Source: Garcia nutans
Taxonomy: Eukaryota > Streptophyta > Magnoliopsida > Malpighiales > Euphorbiaceae
Assembly (NCBI GenBank): GCA_947685225.1
Contig: CANTUV010000032.1
Coordinates: 25,241,501-25,305,500 of the forward strand
Direction: 5' to 3'
DNA: 64,000 nucleotides
Position 1 is the stretch's first letter. Each line of letters begins with the position of its first letter. Below the pieces are notes generated by a model. That model ran no database searches. It worked only from the letters and a program-made list of their open reading frames with translations, and was not told where the DNA came from. The position numbers and the translations under genes are program-made. Positions 23,915 to 34,310 of this stretch are shown one piece after another.

Positions 23915-26463
23915 TGTAACACCCCTATATCCCGTATACGTACAAAGCATGCTTATACGATCGTATTATACGTATACTGAATATAGAAATGACACACTTT
24001 ACAAATACACAAATCATATTTAGAGTAAAACTAAAAATTTAAGAAATACCAAATAAGGAGAAATGAAAATCATAAGACACAATAGATAAAAATGTTTGTT
24101 TATTATGCAACAGAAGTTACATCCCAAAACTTACAAATATAAATACATTAAACCTCAATAATTACAAAATATGAAATATATACATGATTGGCAGCTTGAC
24201 TCTCTGATATTTAAGCTTTAATCCAACTCTTCACAATCAAAACAACCTCAACTAGGTCTAGAGGAATTCTCCGTCTCAACTCTATCCCATCTATCACCTG
24301 CGCGATGAATCATAATCTCGCTGAGCCAACAACTCAGTAGTACAAACCATAATGCTATTATGCTTAATCAATAACAATGATATACAATCAAACAATAAAG
24401 ATCATACTCAATATACAATATTTCATGAATATTACATTATTTCATCATTCATAACATCAACATGACATAGACACCTATGGGCCCAACAAGTGTTTAATAC
24501 GATATTCAGAATTTAGAGTTACTGCTTTGGTTCATAATCACAATAATCAAGCCCGTAGGCATCATATATATATGTCTCTATCCATGGATAGTGTAACAGA
24601 TCCAGTCTCTTGGACCATCAACTCAACAAATCGAGGAGATCCTCAGCCCGGCAAGACTGTTACCAATCATATATCTCATAATCACAATTCTCATAATGTA
24701 ACAGACCCAGTCTCTTGGACCTCAATTCAACTCAAATTGAAGAGATCCTCAACCCGACAAGACTGTTACTATTCATAATTTCATAGGCATGCCACCCAAA
24801 TCCAGAACTCTGAAACTAAATAACATATTAAACATACAATTATATCATTATTCTCTTTCTCAATTTGTATCTCAATATCAAATAGGCAATCATGCCTCAA
24901 CACTTTCATTTGTATAACCATAGCCACTCACAATGGCTTCTCATCACATTTGAATCATCATGTCTCAATTCACAATATAATACATCATTTTTCACATATT
25001 CATAATCAATTACATTGAACATAATCATATATGCGTACATATCTCAATTATCTCATTTCACATTATACATATAGTACACTTCACAAGATTCACAATGTGC
25101 AAAACATAACATTATTCATATATAACAATAATGTCATATCATGTGAATGTATGCAACAATGCAAGGTTTGTACTTACCTCCATAACAATTCACACAACTC
25201 TAAACACTTCCTTTCCAAGATTCTTTTACTTCTTAGATCAATGATAACTCACTTTCTTCAAGACCTAATCCAAAAATAATAACATACACTTGCTTAGGGA
25301 TACACATGAGATAATCAAATTAAGAGTTAACTAGGGCAAACCCTAAACATGACACGCTCAACCACACGGGCGTGTCCCTGACCGTGCCCTAACTCCACAA
25401 CACAGAAGCTTTTACACGCTCAGAACCATGGGCGTGTCACTGGGCGTGTAATACATTCTGCCTCTCTGAAAAAATATCAACACGTCCAACAACGTGAGCA
25501 TGCCCATTGCCATGTAAACTCTCCAATCTCACAGTAGCTATGACACGCTCAATAACACGGGCGTGTTACTGGTTGTGTCAAACCTACTGCCTCCAACTCA
25601 ATTGACACGCCTAAAACTCTGGACGTGCTCATGGGCGTGTCAGGCCAAAAACTCAGATTCCGGCCAAAACAACAAAACACTTCTTTTAACCAACATCCAC
25701 TTCAAACAAACTTAACAAAACATACCCAAAAACCATCTTAAACTTAAAAAAACACCAAAACAACTCCACATCTATAACAAACACAAATCACAAATATCAT
25801 CACAAAACCCTAAACACAAATACAACACCATCTCTTCCAACCAACTTACTCTTTTCTTCAATCCATCCTTAAAATCCATAATCAATCTAATCAAACACTC
25901 TTAAACATATCACAATCAAACAACACACTCTTAAATCATCTATCAATTTCACAACACAACTTCAAATAAGCAAAGATATCAAAAGAGGACTTACCAAAGT
26001 TATAAAACTTCTTGAATCACCAACTTGATCACTTAGATCTTCCTTCAATTTGAGCTTAGAACATCAAAATCCTCTCTTGCTCACTTGCTTTCCCTTGTCT
26101 ATGGAGGAGCCGGCCACAACAAAAAGAAAAGAAGAAAAGAACAATGAAGAAACAAAGTCAACTCCTCTTTAAATCTCCACCAAGTATTTCAACATGAGCA
26201 ATTACCTAAACACCCTTATACAATTTGTTTTGATTTCCTTAAAAGCACTTGCCCTCTTTTAGTAATTTCACAAATAACTAAATAAATATCTTCTTCCCTT
26301 GACCACTCTTTTGACTTGCATATATGTTATATATATATTATCATATAAACAACATATACACTTTTCTCTATACACTCTTTCCTTTCCCATAACACATATA
26401 CATTTAATTCAAATCAAACAACAATTACCTCAATACTTATAGAGCACATTTTGGGATATTACA
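23915..26463 (-). mobile_element. Solo LTR, minus strand, TSD ATCAA
   Basis: It runs from TGTAACACCCCTATATCCCG to GGGATATTACA, 2549 bp, between ATCAA at 23910-23914 and 26464-26468. Modules are the double hairpin (24301-24337), the GTAACAG...CTGTTAC cassette (about 24590-24775), two splice-donor complements (GTACTTACCTCC near 25171 and GGACTTACC near 25987), and a palindromic ACACGGGCGTGT minisatellite (25350-25645). It interrupts exon 1 of antisense gene B between two codons of an otherwise open frame. Confidence 0.9.
24301..24337 (-). other. double hairpin with a compensatory base-pair change
   Basis: The second stem reads CTGAG...CTCAG where other LTRs have CTAAG...CTTAG, so the third pair has changed from A-T to G-C on both sides. 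Inner pairs are lost (CC opposite AA). In the LTR sense the downstream site reads GCGCAG|GTGATAG. Confidence 0.65.
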
Positions 26464-26651
26464 ATCAAGCTTTGACCATGAAATTTGATTCCAATGGGTG
26501 GCATCCATATTCTTAAATATAATTTTTATTTTCTTTAGATGGTGCTCGGTCATGGTTGATAATAAAAGGGAACCAAAATTGCTAAAGAGAGAGTATTCAC
26601 TTTGAAAGAGAGATTCTTGACTTATGAATTGAAATATGGCATGCAAGGTGA

Positions 26652-26659
26652 TTTATATA
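26652..26659 (-). promoter_or_regulatory. TATA box of antisense gene B
   Basis: On the minus strand the sequence reads CTATATAAATC, about 100 bp upstream of the ATG at 26553. An ordinary plant spacing would put transcription start near 26620. The region 26660-26965 between the two antisense genes is AT-rich and shows no coding. Confidence 0.45.
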
Positions 26660-26965
26660 GAAGAAAATAGACCTTTTCCAAAAGTGAAAAGGAAAAGATG
26701 ATGGGAAAGGATAAGACCATATGGCATAAGGAAAGGAAGTGGTAATGAATTTCCTTTACCATATTAAATTTGGTTTAACAAAAGAAGTGGATATTAATTA
26801 TGATGTATTATATATAAAAAAAATAAAAAAAATAAAAAAAATAATTTTGGCAGTAACTAAAAAAAATGGCAGTAGCGGAAAAAAAAAAGATTATAGTAAA
26901 GAGGAAAATTGTATATTTTTCATTATTGTACAATGTTTTACAATTGTTTCAATATTTACATATCA

Positions 26966-28956
26966 CTAAGAGGGTGCTGGTAGGTCACCAAATAAATACT
27001 TGAAAAAGTCATCGCCTGTGGGAGTAAGGGGCAAATTACTCGTCCCGGGATCATCCGAAGTAGAAGCACTAAAATCCCTATTGCCTTGGAGTTTTGATTT
27101 GTCATGGTCCTCATCAGAAGCAGACGAAAGGATCTCATGGTCATCATCCTGGGGGCCTCTCGATGAAGAAGCACCGGGATCCTTCATTCCTTGAAATCGG
27201 AAGTCACAGAAATTTTGTTCGGATTGATGATATAAATTTTCAAAATGAGAAGCCTGCTGATGACTTGCAGCTAACTCTTCTTGAAGCTTCTTGTTTTGTT
27301 CTTCGAGCATCCACTGTGAGCCAAGAAGGAAAAGGTAAGAGCATACATAATCATGCATACATATAGCATAAACTATTATGAAATAAGGAACTTACCAGGT
27401 AATTCATATCAATACCCTGCGGATGAGATGGCATATCCGGCAAGCTAGAATGAGCAAACGAAGGGGGGAGTAAAAGAAGGACCAACCTCATGATCAAATG
27501 AGCCAATAAACTGCAACAATCATTAAAGAATCAAAGAAAGAAAAGCAGTTGCAATAGAAAAGTGGTAAAAGTTTTACCTGAGAAGTATTGGTCCCGAGAA
27601 GAGGAACAGACTCTCCCGCATCTCCGTGATGTTCCTCCTCATCTCTACCCTCATTTCCATCAGAAATCTCACTCACACCGACAGGAGATACATCAAAGTG
27701 CAAGAGTCTCATTTGAATAAAATAAGCATAAAATGGACCCGGTAAATCGAGAAATAACTCGGCATTAAAACCATATCAGGCCGACCACCAAGCATCCTCC
27801 GGCATCGACATAATATTTAAAGTGTATTCTGGGATTTGCATCGGGAACCTCCGCAGATCTGGGCCGAGAAACCTTTCGTAAACTCTCTCCCCAAGAAACC
27901 AGCCGCTAGACACTGGGCCAGCAATAATTCGCCAAGAATGATGAAAAGACAGTGCAGCCCTCATCAAAGGAGACCAATTTGCTCGCTCTTCTGGATTCCA
28001 CCAGGCCAAATACACCTGCAGGATAACATAAGGTAAGTAAAATTTTTGCAAAACATTTAAAACATACTAATGTTATTTTACCTACTCCCAGGTTAAGCGG
28101 CTCAACACAAAGCGATGAGTATGCACATGATGAGAGCCAGGAACGTTCACACGATCGGACAACCAAAAATTTAATCTCGGATACCCAATTCTCTCTCGGG
28201 AAATGCCGGATACTCTCACGAGGTTGTGTTCATATGCCCATATCTACAATAATAGCAAAGATCACAAGAGAAAAAGGGAAAAGACATTGGTGGAAGAAAG
28301 AATACCTCGACAACCACCATCAAGCCGACAAAAGAATTCTTGTTTTGACAAAGCTTATCAAGGCCATGATAAAGACATGCGAGACCAGCTTCACCCCAGC
28401 CAGAAGATGGTACCATCCTGAGATATGAAAGGGCACTCAACACTGATAAGTGAATGGATGATTCAGTGCTGCCAAAGATGGTCGATCCGAGCAGATATAA
28501 CAAAAATCCTCGAGCATACTGTTCGGCCCTATTTCTGCCAATCCGACCTTCGTAGTTAATCCAATAACTGCGAATCGGCTCAATTTTTATCTTAAAAGGT
28601 CCTTTATATGACGGTTCCATACCAATTAATTCCTGAATTTCTTCAAAGATTAAAATTTCATTGGTCAGAGGAACCAGAGCACCATCATATCGAAGGCCGG
28701 TTATGGCAGTAAAATCAACCGGACCAATTGTCATCTCCCCAATGGGCAAGTGAAAAGTATGAGTTGTATCCAGCCATCGCTCTGCCAGCGCCTGGACCAC
28801 GCTTCGGTCTATTTGATATTCTTCGGACGGCAATTGTAAGACAACCCGCTCAAAGCCGCCATCTCGGATAATCCGCCTTACCCGAGAAGGCACTACATCA
28901 TACCATTGTCGAACTTTGTAAATACACCCTCCGGCCCGAACGACATAATGATCATG
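26966..28956 (-). pseudogene. Antisense gene A in Tat-1: plant mobile domain (PMD) protein, at least 6 exons
   Basis: Exons read on the minus strand are 28956-28306, 28243-28082, 28015-27578, 27510-27487, 27416-27396 and 27313-26966. Junctions have GT donors and AG acceptors, and all are phase 0. Exon 1 holds the PMD signature (ERWLDTTHTFHLPIGEMT, then ITGLRYDG). Exons 2-3 continue it (WAYEHNLVRV, VYLAWWNPEERANW). The last exon has a short coiled coil (LEEQNKKLQEELAASHQQ), an acidic Ser-rich tail and stop at 26966. PMD proteins are transposon-related; a few host relatives act in gene silencing. Defects are a TAG at 28082-28084, probably a former CAG at the exon end, and an in-frame TGA at 27776-27778. 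The first exon upstream of 28956 is unresolved. Confidence 0.78.
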
Positions 28957-29030
28957 CTAACACAGACCCAGGTAAGTTAATACCAGGTAAGTACGCGTCA
29001 TTCAATCTATTTAAATTAATTTATTTTTCA

Positions 29031-29045
29031 TAATAATAATAAAAA

Positions 29046-29077
<32 letters not shown>
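29031..29077. repeat. (AAT)n microsatellite
   Basis: About 14 AAT units, once interrupted, probably in the first intron or leader of antisense gene A. Confidence 0.92.
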
Positions 29078-29078
<1 letters not shown>

Positions 29079-29307
29079 CATTATCTCGCTCTTGTGATTG
29101 GAACTGCGATGAAGCGGCATCCCGGCCAGTATATCTAGATTTCTGTCTTCATGGTGCCGAATAAACTCCAATAATTCGGCATTAGAATGAGTCCGCGACC
29201 TCAAAACATGCTTTGTTTTTGAAAAATATGTGCTGAAATTGAAAAGAAATTTGAAAGGATTACAAAACTGAAATTGAAATTTTGAAATTTTATGGAGAAT
29301 TGATGGC

Positions 29308-29315
29308 CTTTTATA
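29308..29315 (-). promoter_or_regulatory. TATA box of antisense gene A
   Basis: The minus strand reads CTATAAAAGGCC, a canonical plant TATA box. A coding-like frame (ELLEFIRHHEDRNLDILAG) follows on the same strand at about 29170-29110, upstream of the exon at 28956. Confidence 0.55.
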
Positions 29316-29354
29316 GAGGAACGGCAAGCAGATGAAAACAAAATCGAAACTGTG

Positions 29355-29650
29355 AGTGAATAGTGAATTTTACTATTTATGAATAGTATTACTATTGATA
29401 AATAGTAAATAACACTATTTATGAATTGTGTTACTATTGATGAATAGTAATTATCACTATTTATGAATTGTGTTACTATTAATAAATAGTAAATGTAACT
29501 ATTTATGAATAGTATTACTATTTATAAATAGTAAATGTTACTATTGATAAATAGTAAAATCACTTTTTCCCATAATAAATACTATTTGTACTATTTGCAA
29601 ATAATAACATTTACTATTTATAAATAGTGAATAGTGCATGAACAGTAACT
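29355..29650. repeat. AT-rich palindromic minisatellite (TACTATTTATAAATAGTA)
   Basis: Irregular 20-37 bp units alternate ACTATTTATGAATAGT and ACTATTGATAAATAGTA. A perfect 20-nt palindrome, TTACTATTTATAAATAGTAA, occurs near 29517-29536. It lies between the antisense gene A promoter and the 3' minisatellite. Confidence 0.85.
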
Positions 29651-29750
29651 ACACAGTAAATAAACAGAAAATTCAATTATTCACTTTAATCATTCAAATA
29701 ATTGCGAGTATACAAATATTTTTACACCCAGGGGGCAATAGGAAGACATG

Positions 29751-30380
29751 TCTAAAAATTAGCTAAACTTTTTAGCTCGGGTCCAGAACCCAAATTTTCC
29801 TTAGGTCAAGAACCTAGAATCATCCTTGAGTCCAGAACTCGAACCGGGTCCAGAACCCAAATTTTCCTTAGGTCCAAAATCTAGAATTATCCTTGAGTCC
29901 AGAACTCGAACTAGGTCCAGAACCCAAATCTTCCTTAGGTCCAGAACCTAGAATCATCTTTGAGTCCAGAACTCGAACCGGGTCCAGAACCCAATTTTTC
30001 TTTAGGTCCCAAAACCTAGAATTATCCTTGAGTCCAGAACTCAAACCGGGTCCAGAACCCAAATTTCCCTTATGTCCAGAACCTAAAATTTTTCTCGGGT
30101 CCAGAACCCAAATTTTCCTTAGCTCCAGAACCTAGAATTTTTCTTGGGTCCAGAATCCAAATTTTCCTTAGATCCAGAACCTAGAATTATCCTCGAGTCC
30201 AAAACTCGAATCTGGGTCCAGAACCCGAATTTTTCTTAGGTCCAGAACCTAGAAATATCCTCGAGTCCAGAACTCGAATCCAGGTCCAGAACCCAAATTT
30301 GCCTTTGGTCCAGAACCTAGAATTTTTCTGTGAGTCCAGAACTCAAATTGGGTCCAAGTACCCAAAACAAGTCGCCATCT
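29751..30380 (+). repeat. GTCCAGAACC higher-order minisatellite before the Tat-1 polypurine tract
   Basis: Units of about 19-24 bp (GGTCCAGAACCCAAATTTTC, GGTCCAGAACCTAGAATTAT, GAGTCCAGAACTCGAACC) are arranged in threes, giving a higher-order period near 66 bp. Open frames across it (MGSGPGLSSG...) are repeat artefacts. Confidence 0.9.
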
Positions 30381-30435
30381 CAAAAAATTAAGTCTTTTTG
30401 CTTTTCACTCTCTTTCACTAAGTTTCAAATCATTC

Positions 30436-30450
30436 AAGCAAGGGGCAAAC
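30436..30450 (+). other. Tat-1 polypurine tract
   Basis: AAGCAAGGGGCAAAC lies directly against the LTR start TGTAGACCC. The same position in Tat-3 reads AAGTAGGGGGCAAAC. Confidence 0.8.
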
Positions 30451-31986
30451 TGTAGACCCTTAATTTTTGACCCAATCCGATCCAATATGCTTTATTTAGT
30501 CCAAAATGATTTTTGTTGTCTAATTGGTCCAAAATAATTTTAACTAAATAGTTTTTGCTTTATTATCTAATTTTTATTAATAAAAATAAAAATAAACAAA
30601 TAAAAATCAAAAAAATAAAAATAAAAATAAAAATCGGAGTCGGAAAAAATCGGCAGCGAAAAACAGTCGCAAGGGCCGGAGGGAGTTTTGCCCCACAGGA
30701 AAATTCTGCGGGCAAAACCTTCGCCCACAGGAATTTCTTGCGGGAGACGCGCCCGCAGGCCCAATCGCTTCGCCCGCAGGAAATTCCTGCGGGCGAAATA
30801 ACTTCCTGCGGGGCGAGTTATTTCGCCCGCAGGAAATTCCTGTGGGCGAAATAACTTCCCGCAGGAAATTCCTGTGGGCTGGCACGCCTACTGGCTCCAG
30901 CCACGGGCCCGCTGCCACAGTTTTTGCTAGCGCAAATTTTTTTGACCCAAATTTTTGAAACCTAATCCAATTAGGTTTTAATTTCTTTTTTTATTAATAT
31001 TAATTGCCGTATGTAATTAGGAAAAAACAACCTAAAAACTAATATAAATTAGAACCAATAGAACCAAATTGAGGAAGAGAAAGAGGCAGTAGCTTGATTT
31101 TTTGAAACCAAATCAGTGAAGGAAAAGGGAAACTCAATTCAATTGATCTTTAAAGCAGTAGCAGCACGAATTAAGCAATTCAAAAGGCAACAAAGGCTTG
31201 TCTTTGGAGCTAGTTCATCCAAGAAGAATTATTTTTGGAAGAATCAACAAAAGAAGGTAAGTGATTTTCATTAATTGATTTATGTTACACAGTAGCTAAA
31301 TTATGGAATTAGGGTTTCTTTAAATAAAAAATTTTAGAACCTTAGTTTAATTCTTCCAAAGTTAAAACACTAAAATGTGACCTTCTTTTCTAAAAAGACT
31401 TAAAATTGTTATTTTTTTCTTCTTAAAAATCTTAAAACTTTAATTGAACATATTTTTCTACAAAACCAAAATCAAATTTTGTTTCTTTCAAATTTTTAAA
31501 GTAGGTTCTATTTCATTCAAAAAACCTTTAAAAACATATTTTCTACTTATAAAATCTTCAATCCTTTTGTTTAAATTCATAAAACTTCATAGAATATCAA
31601 ATTGATTTCTAAAACCCTAAAAATTATCTTTTACCCGAGAACCCTAATTTCAAAACCCTAAAATCCAAAATTCAACTTTTAAAATCCTTTTAAAACCTTA
31701 AACCATAATTTTTATGAACCTTAATCCTTTTAAAACATTAAAAACATAAAAACTCAAAAATTACACAGTAGCTTAAAGATCAATAAACCAAAAATCACAA
31801 ATTAAAGTATTTTAAGGTATTTAAAACCCTAGTTTCATAATTTCATCATTCAAACCTTAATTTGTTTAAAGAAAGAGTCTTATCAATCTTTTAAAACATA
31901 AAACCCTAATCTATTTTAATTCCATAAAAAGTCACAGTAGCTATAATTGAACTTTTATTTGCTTTATTTACTTATACCTTGATTTA
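30451..31986 (+). repeat. Tat-1 3' LTR, first part
   Basis: It starts TGTAGACCCTTAATTTTTGA, includes the GC hairpin block (about 30700-30880), TATA-like sequence (31043), a splice donor (31257/31258) and the AAACCCTAA-rich stretch. It breaks at ATTTA (31982-31986), the TSD of the inserted chromovirus, and resumes at 52133. Confidence 0.92.
30700..30880 (+). other. GC-rich overlapping hairpins in the Tat-1 3' LTR
   Basis: Positions 30769-30797 form a 29-nt hairpin with perfect 14-base arms (TTCGCCCGCAGGAA). Positions 30791-30802 can instead pair with 30817-30828. Positions 30817-30855 form a 19-base stem with one G-T pair. The three share bases, so they are mutually exclusive. Confidence 0.75.
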
Positions 31987-32270
31987 TGTAATATCCCCAT
32001 GTGTGCCCTAGAAGTTTTAATTCAATTGTTGTTTGATTTGAATTAAATGTACATATGTTTTAGCAAAGGAAATGATTGGGTTAATGGAATGTATATGTTG
32101 TATATATGTTAATATATATAACATATATGTTGGGCAAGTGTAAAGTCAAGGGAAGAAGATATTTTTATTTGGGACGAGTGAAATTACTTAAGAGGGCAAG
32201 AGTTTTAAAGGAAGTGTGAACAAATAGAAAAGGGCATTTAAGTAATTGTGTTGATGGAATTGCTTGGTGG

Positions 32271-32280
32271 ATATTTAAAG
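32271..32280 (+). promoter_or_regulatory. TATA-like motif of the chromovirus LTR
   Basis: ATATTTAAAG follows GCTTGGTGG. The block GGTGGAxATTTAAAG recurs at this place in the other LTRs, for example complements near 12529, 22497 and 26167. It sits about 160 bp upstream of the splice donor. Confidence 0.45.
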
Positions 32281-32805
32281 AAGAAAAGAAGGTTGAATTG
32301 TCTTCATTTCTTTTCTTTTCTTGGTATAGCCGGCCATTTCAAAGGAAGAGAGCAAAAGTGAGATTTGCTTATTCAAGTCTCAAATTGAAGGAGGAATCAA
32401 AGGATTTGGTTGGAGATTTGTGAAATTTCTTCATCTAAGGTAAGTACACTCTTGTTTTCCTTTGGTATTTTGAAGATGTGTTTGAAGTGAGTTGTGATTT
32501 GATAATATTATGATTTGGTATGTTTGAGATGAGTTTCTAAATGTTGAAATTGATTGTGAGTTAATTTAGTGTTGGTTTGGTTTTGGTTGAAGATGGTAGG
32601 TTAAAAGTGATGTTGTTTTTTTAGGGTTTTGAAGTGGAAGGTGATTAAATGTGTTGATGATGGGTTGTTAAGGTGAATATTGTGGTAAACATGTGAAATA
32701 TGTGTTTAGAACATGGATTACATTCATTTGAATTATGCTAAATTGTGTATAATGTAATTGAGTGCAACCAAAGGGGACTTGAACATGTTAGGGTTTCAAT
32801 TCATG

Positions 32806-33005
32806 AGAGACACGACCAAAAGCAAGGAGAGACACGGCCAATTCATGAGAGACATGGCCAAGTCCAAGGAAATTTGGCCGTGTTGGGTGATTTTTGGAGG
32901 AGACACGGCCGTGTCCCTTGCCCATGTTGGCTTCTGTTGCTTTTGGTTGAGAGGCTTTTGGTTGAGAGACACAGCCACAAGCTTGGCCGTGTCCCTTGAG
33001 TGTGT
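32806..33005 (+). repeat. GACACGGCC/GGCCGTGTC minisatellite, 5' LTR
   Basis: GAGAGACACGGCC and GGCCGTGTCCCTTG arms alternate, with CACAAGCTTG in the centre of the last unit. The 3' LTR copy is at 50644-50845 and has fewer decayed arms. Confidence 0.85.
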
Positions 33006-33900
33006 TGGCTACTGTGATTTTTCCTTTCTCTTCTTACATGGTTGAGATTGAACTTACACTTGATAATGCATATGATATTATATGAACAAGGTTGGGTATT
33101 GTGCATTGTGAAACTTGTGAATGGCAATGTGTTATATGAATAATGTATCTTGAAATGTTATACAATTGATGCTATGTGAATAATATGAATTGAGATATAA
33201 TATGATGATGCTAGGTGAATAATATGAATTGAGATACAACATGATATGAGGCCATTGTGATTGGCTATGATAACTCAAATGTGATGTGAAGCCATTGTGT
33301 TTGGCTATGATGATTCAATTGAAAGAACATAAGGCATGTTTGCCTAATTGATGATGAGAATTGAGAATGAAATAATAAATGAATTGTGTGTCTAATGTGT
33401 TATTCACTTTCAGAGTTTTGTTGTTGGTGGCATGCCTATTGGTAACATTCTCTTGAAGTTAGGTTGGATTTGATCCTTGAAGCCTAATTGAGATGTTACA
33501 ACCCTTGAAGCTAGGTTGGATTGGTTCTTGAAGCCAAGTTGGGTTGATACTTAGCATGCTTTGTTCCCCTTGAAGCTTGGTTGAACCTAAATCCTTGAAG
33601 CCTAGTTGGGTTTATGATAATGATAAATGTGATAACAAAACCAAAGCATTAACTCTGAAAGTTGAATGGCATATTAGTGTGTCTTGGGCCCATGCTTGTC
33701 TTTGTTTAATGTGATTCATGAATGGTAAAATGATTAACTAATGAGATATATGGAAGGATATTGAAATGTGATATGTTTATATATGTGGTTTATGAAATAT
33801 AAAGGTATGTGGTTATCCTTTCATCTATGATATTGATTTGAGTAATCAAATGTGTGACATTGCATTGCCTTATAGTATAGTGTTGGTATATTTTGTACTA

Positions 33901-33937
33901 CTAAGCCGTTGGCTTAGCGCGATATTGTTTGATCGCG
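33901..33937 (+). other. double hairpin followed by splice-donor-like site
   Basis: CTAAGCC-GTT-GGCTTAG (33901-33917) and CGCGAT...ATCGCG (33918-33937) are followed by TAG|GTAACAG here. The 3' LTR copy at 51739-51775 has CAG|GTAACAG. Confidence 0.72.
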
Positions 33938-34297
33938 TAGGTAACAGAGTTGAATCTGAGAGCTCCTCAAGACCGAGTGAGAGTGGACATTGAAGAGTTA
34001 TTTTGGAACTTAAAGATCAGAGAAGAGCAGCCAATCATGTATATATATATATATTCTATGTTTTGTAAACCTTGATTTATAACATATTTGTAATAACTTC
34101 CGCTGTGAATTATTAAACATTTTGTATATAGTGTCTTTTGGATTTCTTTTATTTGTTTGAGATTGGTTTCACTTATTTACAAAGATATTTGTTGTGTCTT
34201 TTTAAACCGTGGCATTTTCTATATTCAGTATGCGTATATTACGATCGTTTAAGCATGCTTGGTACGTATACAGGGTATAGAGGTGTTACAATTATTT

Positions 34298-34310
34298 TGG
34301 TATCAGAGCC
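34298..34310 (+). other. chromovirus primer binding site (tRNA-Met type)
   Basis: TGGTATCAGAGCC lies 7 bases after the LTR end. This is the usual initiator-tRNA-Met primer sequence of plant chromoviruses. Confidence 0.9.

Larger units (their letters stand above)
20306..26553 (-). pseudogene. Antisense gene B in Tat-1, DUF7745-like, split by two solo LTRs
   Basis: On the minus strand an ATG at 26553 opens a frame (MTEHHLKKIK). It runs to 26464, is interrupted by a solo LTR, and continues in frame at 23909-23382 with LWDTDSRVFRINGFEMCPLI. It ends at a CAG|GTAATT donor. A polypyrimidine acceptor (TTCTTTCTTCACAG) starts exon 2 at 23196 in phase 0 (IWLQERLCLLDAP). Exon 2 is interrupted by the second solo LTR at 22854/20362 and ends at TAG 20306-20308. 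An in-frame TGA at 22933-22935 is the only clear point defect. The aromatic-rich WDPxxRVF-like pattern and IEEFEAILG resemble plant proteins of the DUF7745 type that travel with Gypsy elements. Function is unknown. The family call is by eye. Confidence 0.6.
31987..34290 (+). repeat. chromovirus 5' LTR (2304 bp)
   Basis: It runs TGTAATATCCCC...GTGTTACA. In order it contains a GGTGGATATTTAAAG promoter-like motif, a splice donor (AAG|GTAAGTACA, 32439/32440), the GACACGG minisatellite (32806-33005), CCATTGTGATTGGCTA motifs, an inverted-repeat-bounded cassette with TTGAAGCC repeats (33403-33665), the double hairpin (33901-33937) and the terminal ACGATCG dyad. No gene is present; its 60-95-codon frames lie in the minisatellite. 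Confidence 0.93.

Noticed and set aside
26966..28956. Antisense ORFs interpreted as an envelope-like gene of a retrovirus-type element
   Set aside because: The sequence has the PMD signature, introns and a coiled coil, with no signal peptide or transmembrane segment. It is on the opposite strand to gag-pol.
34298..34310. tRNA gene remnant
   Set aside because: Only the 13-base primer complement is present, directly after an LTR end. There is no cloverleaf. I found no tRNA or rRNA gene in the window.
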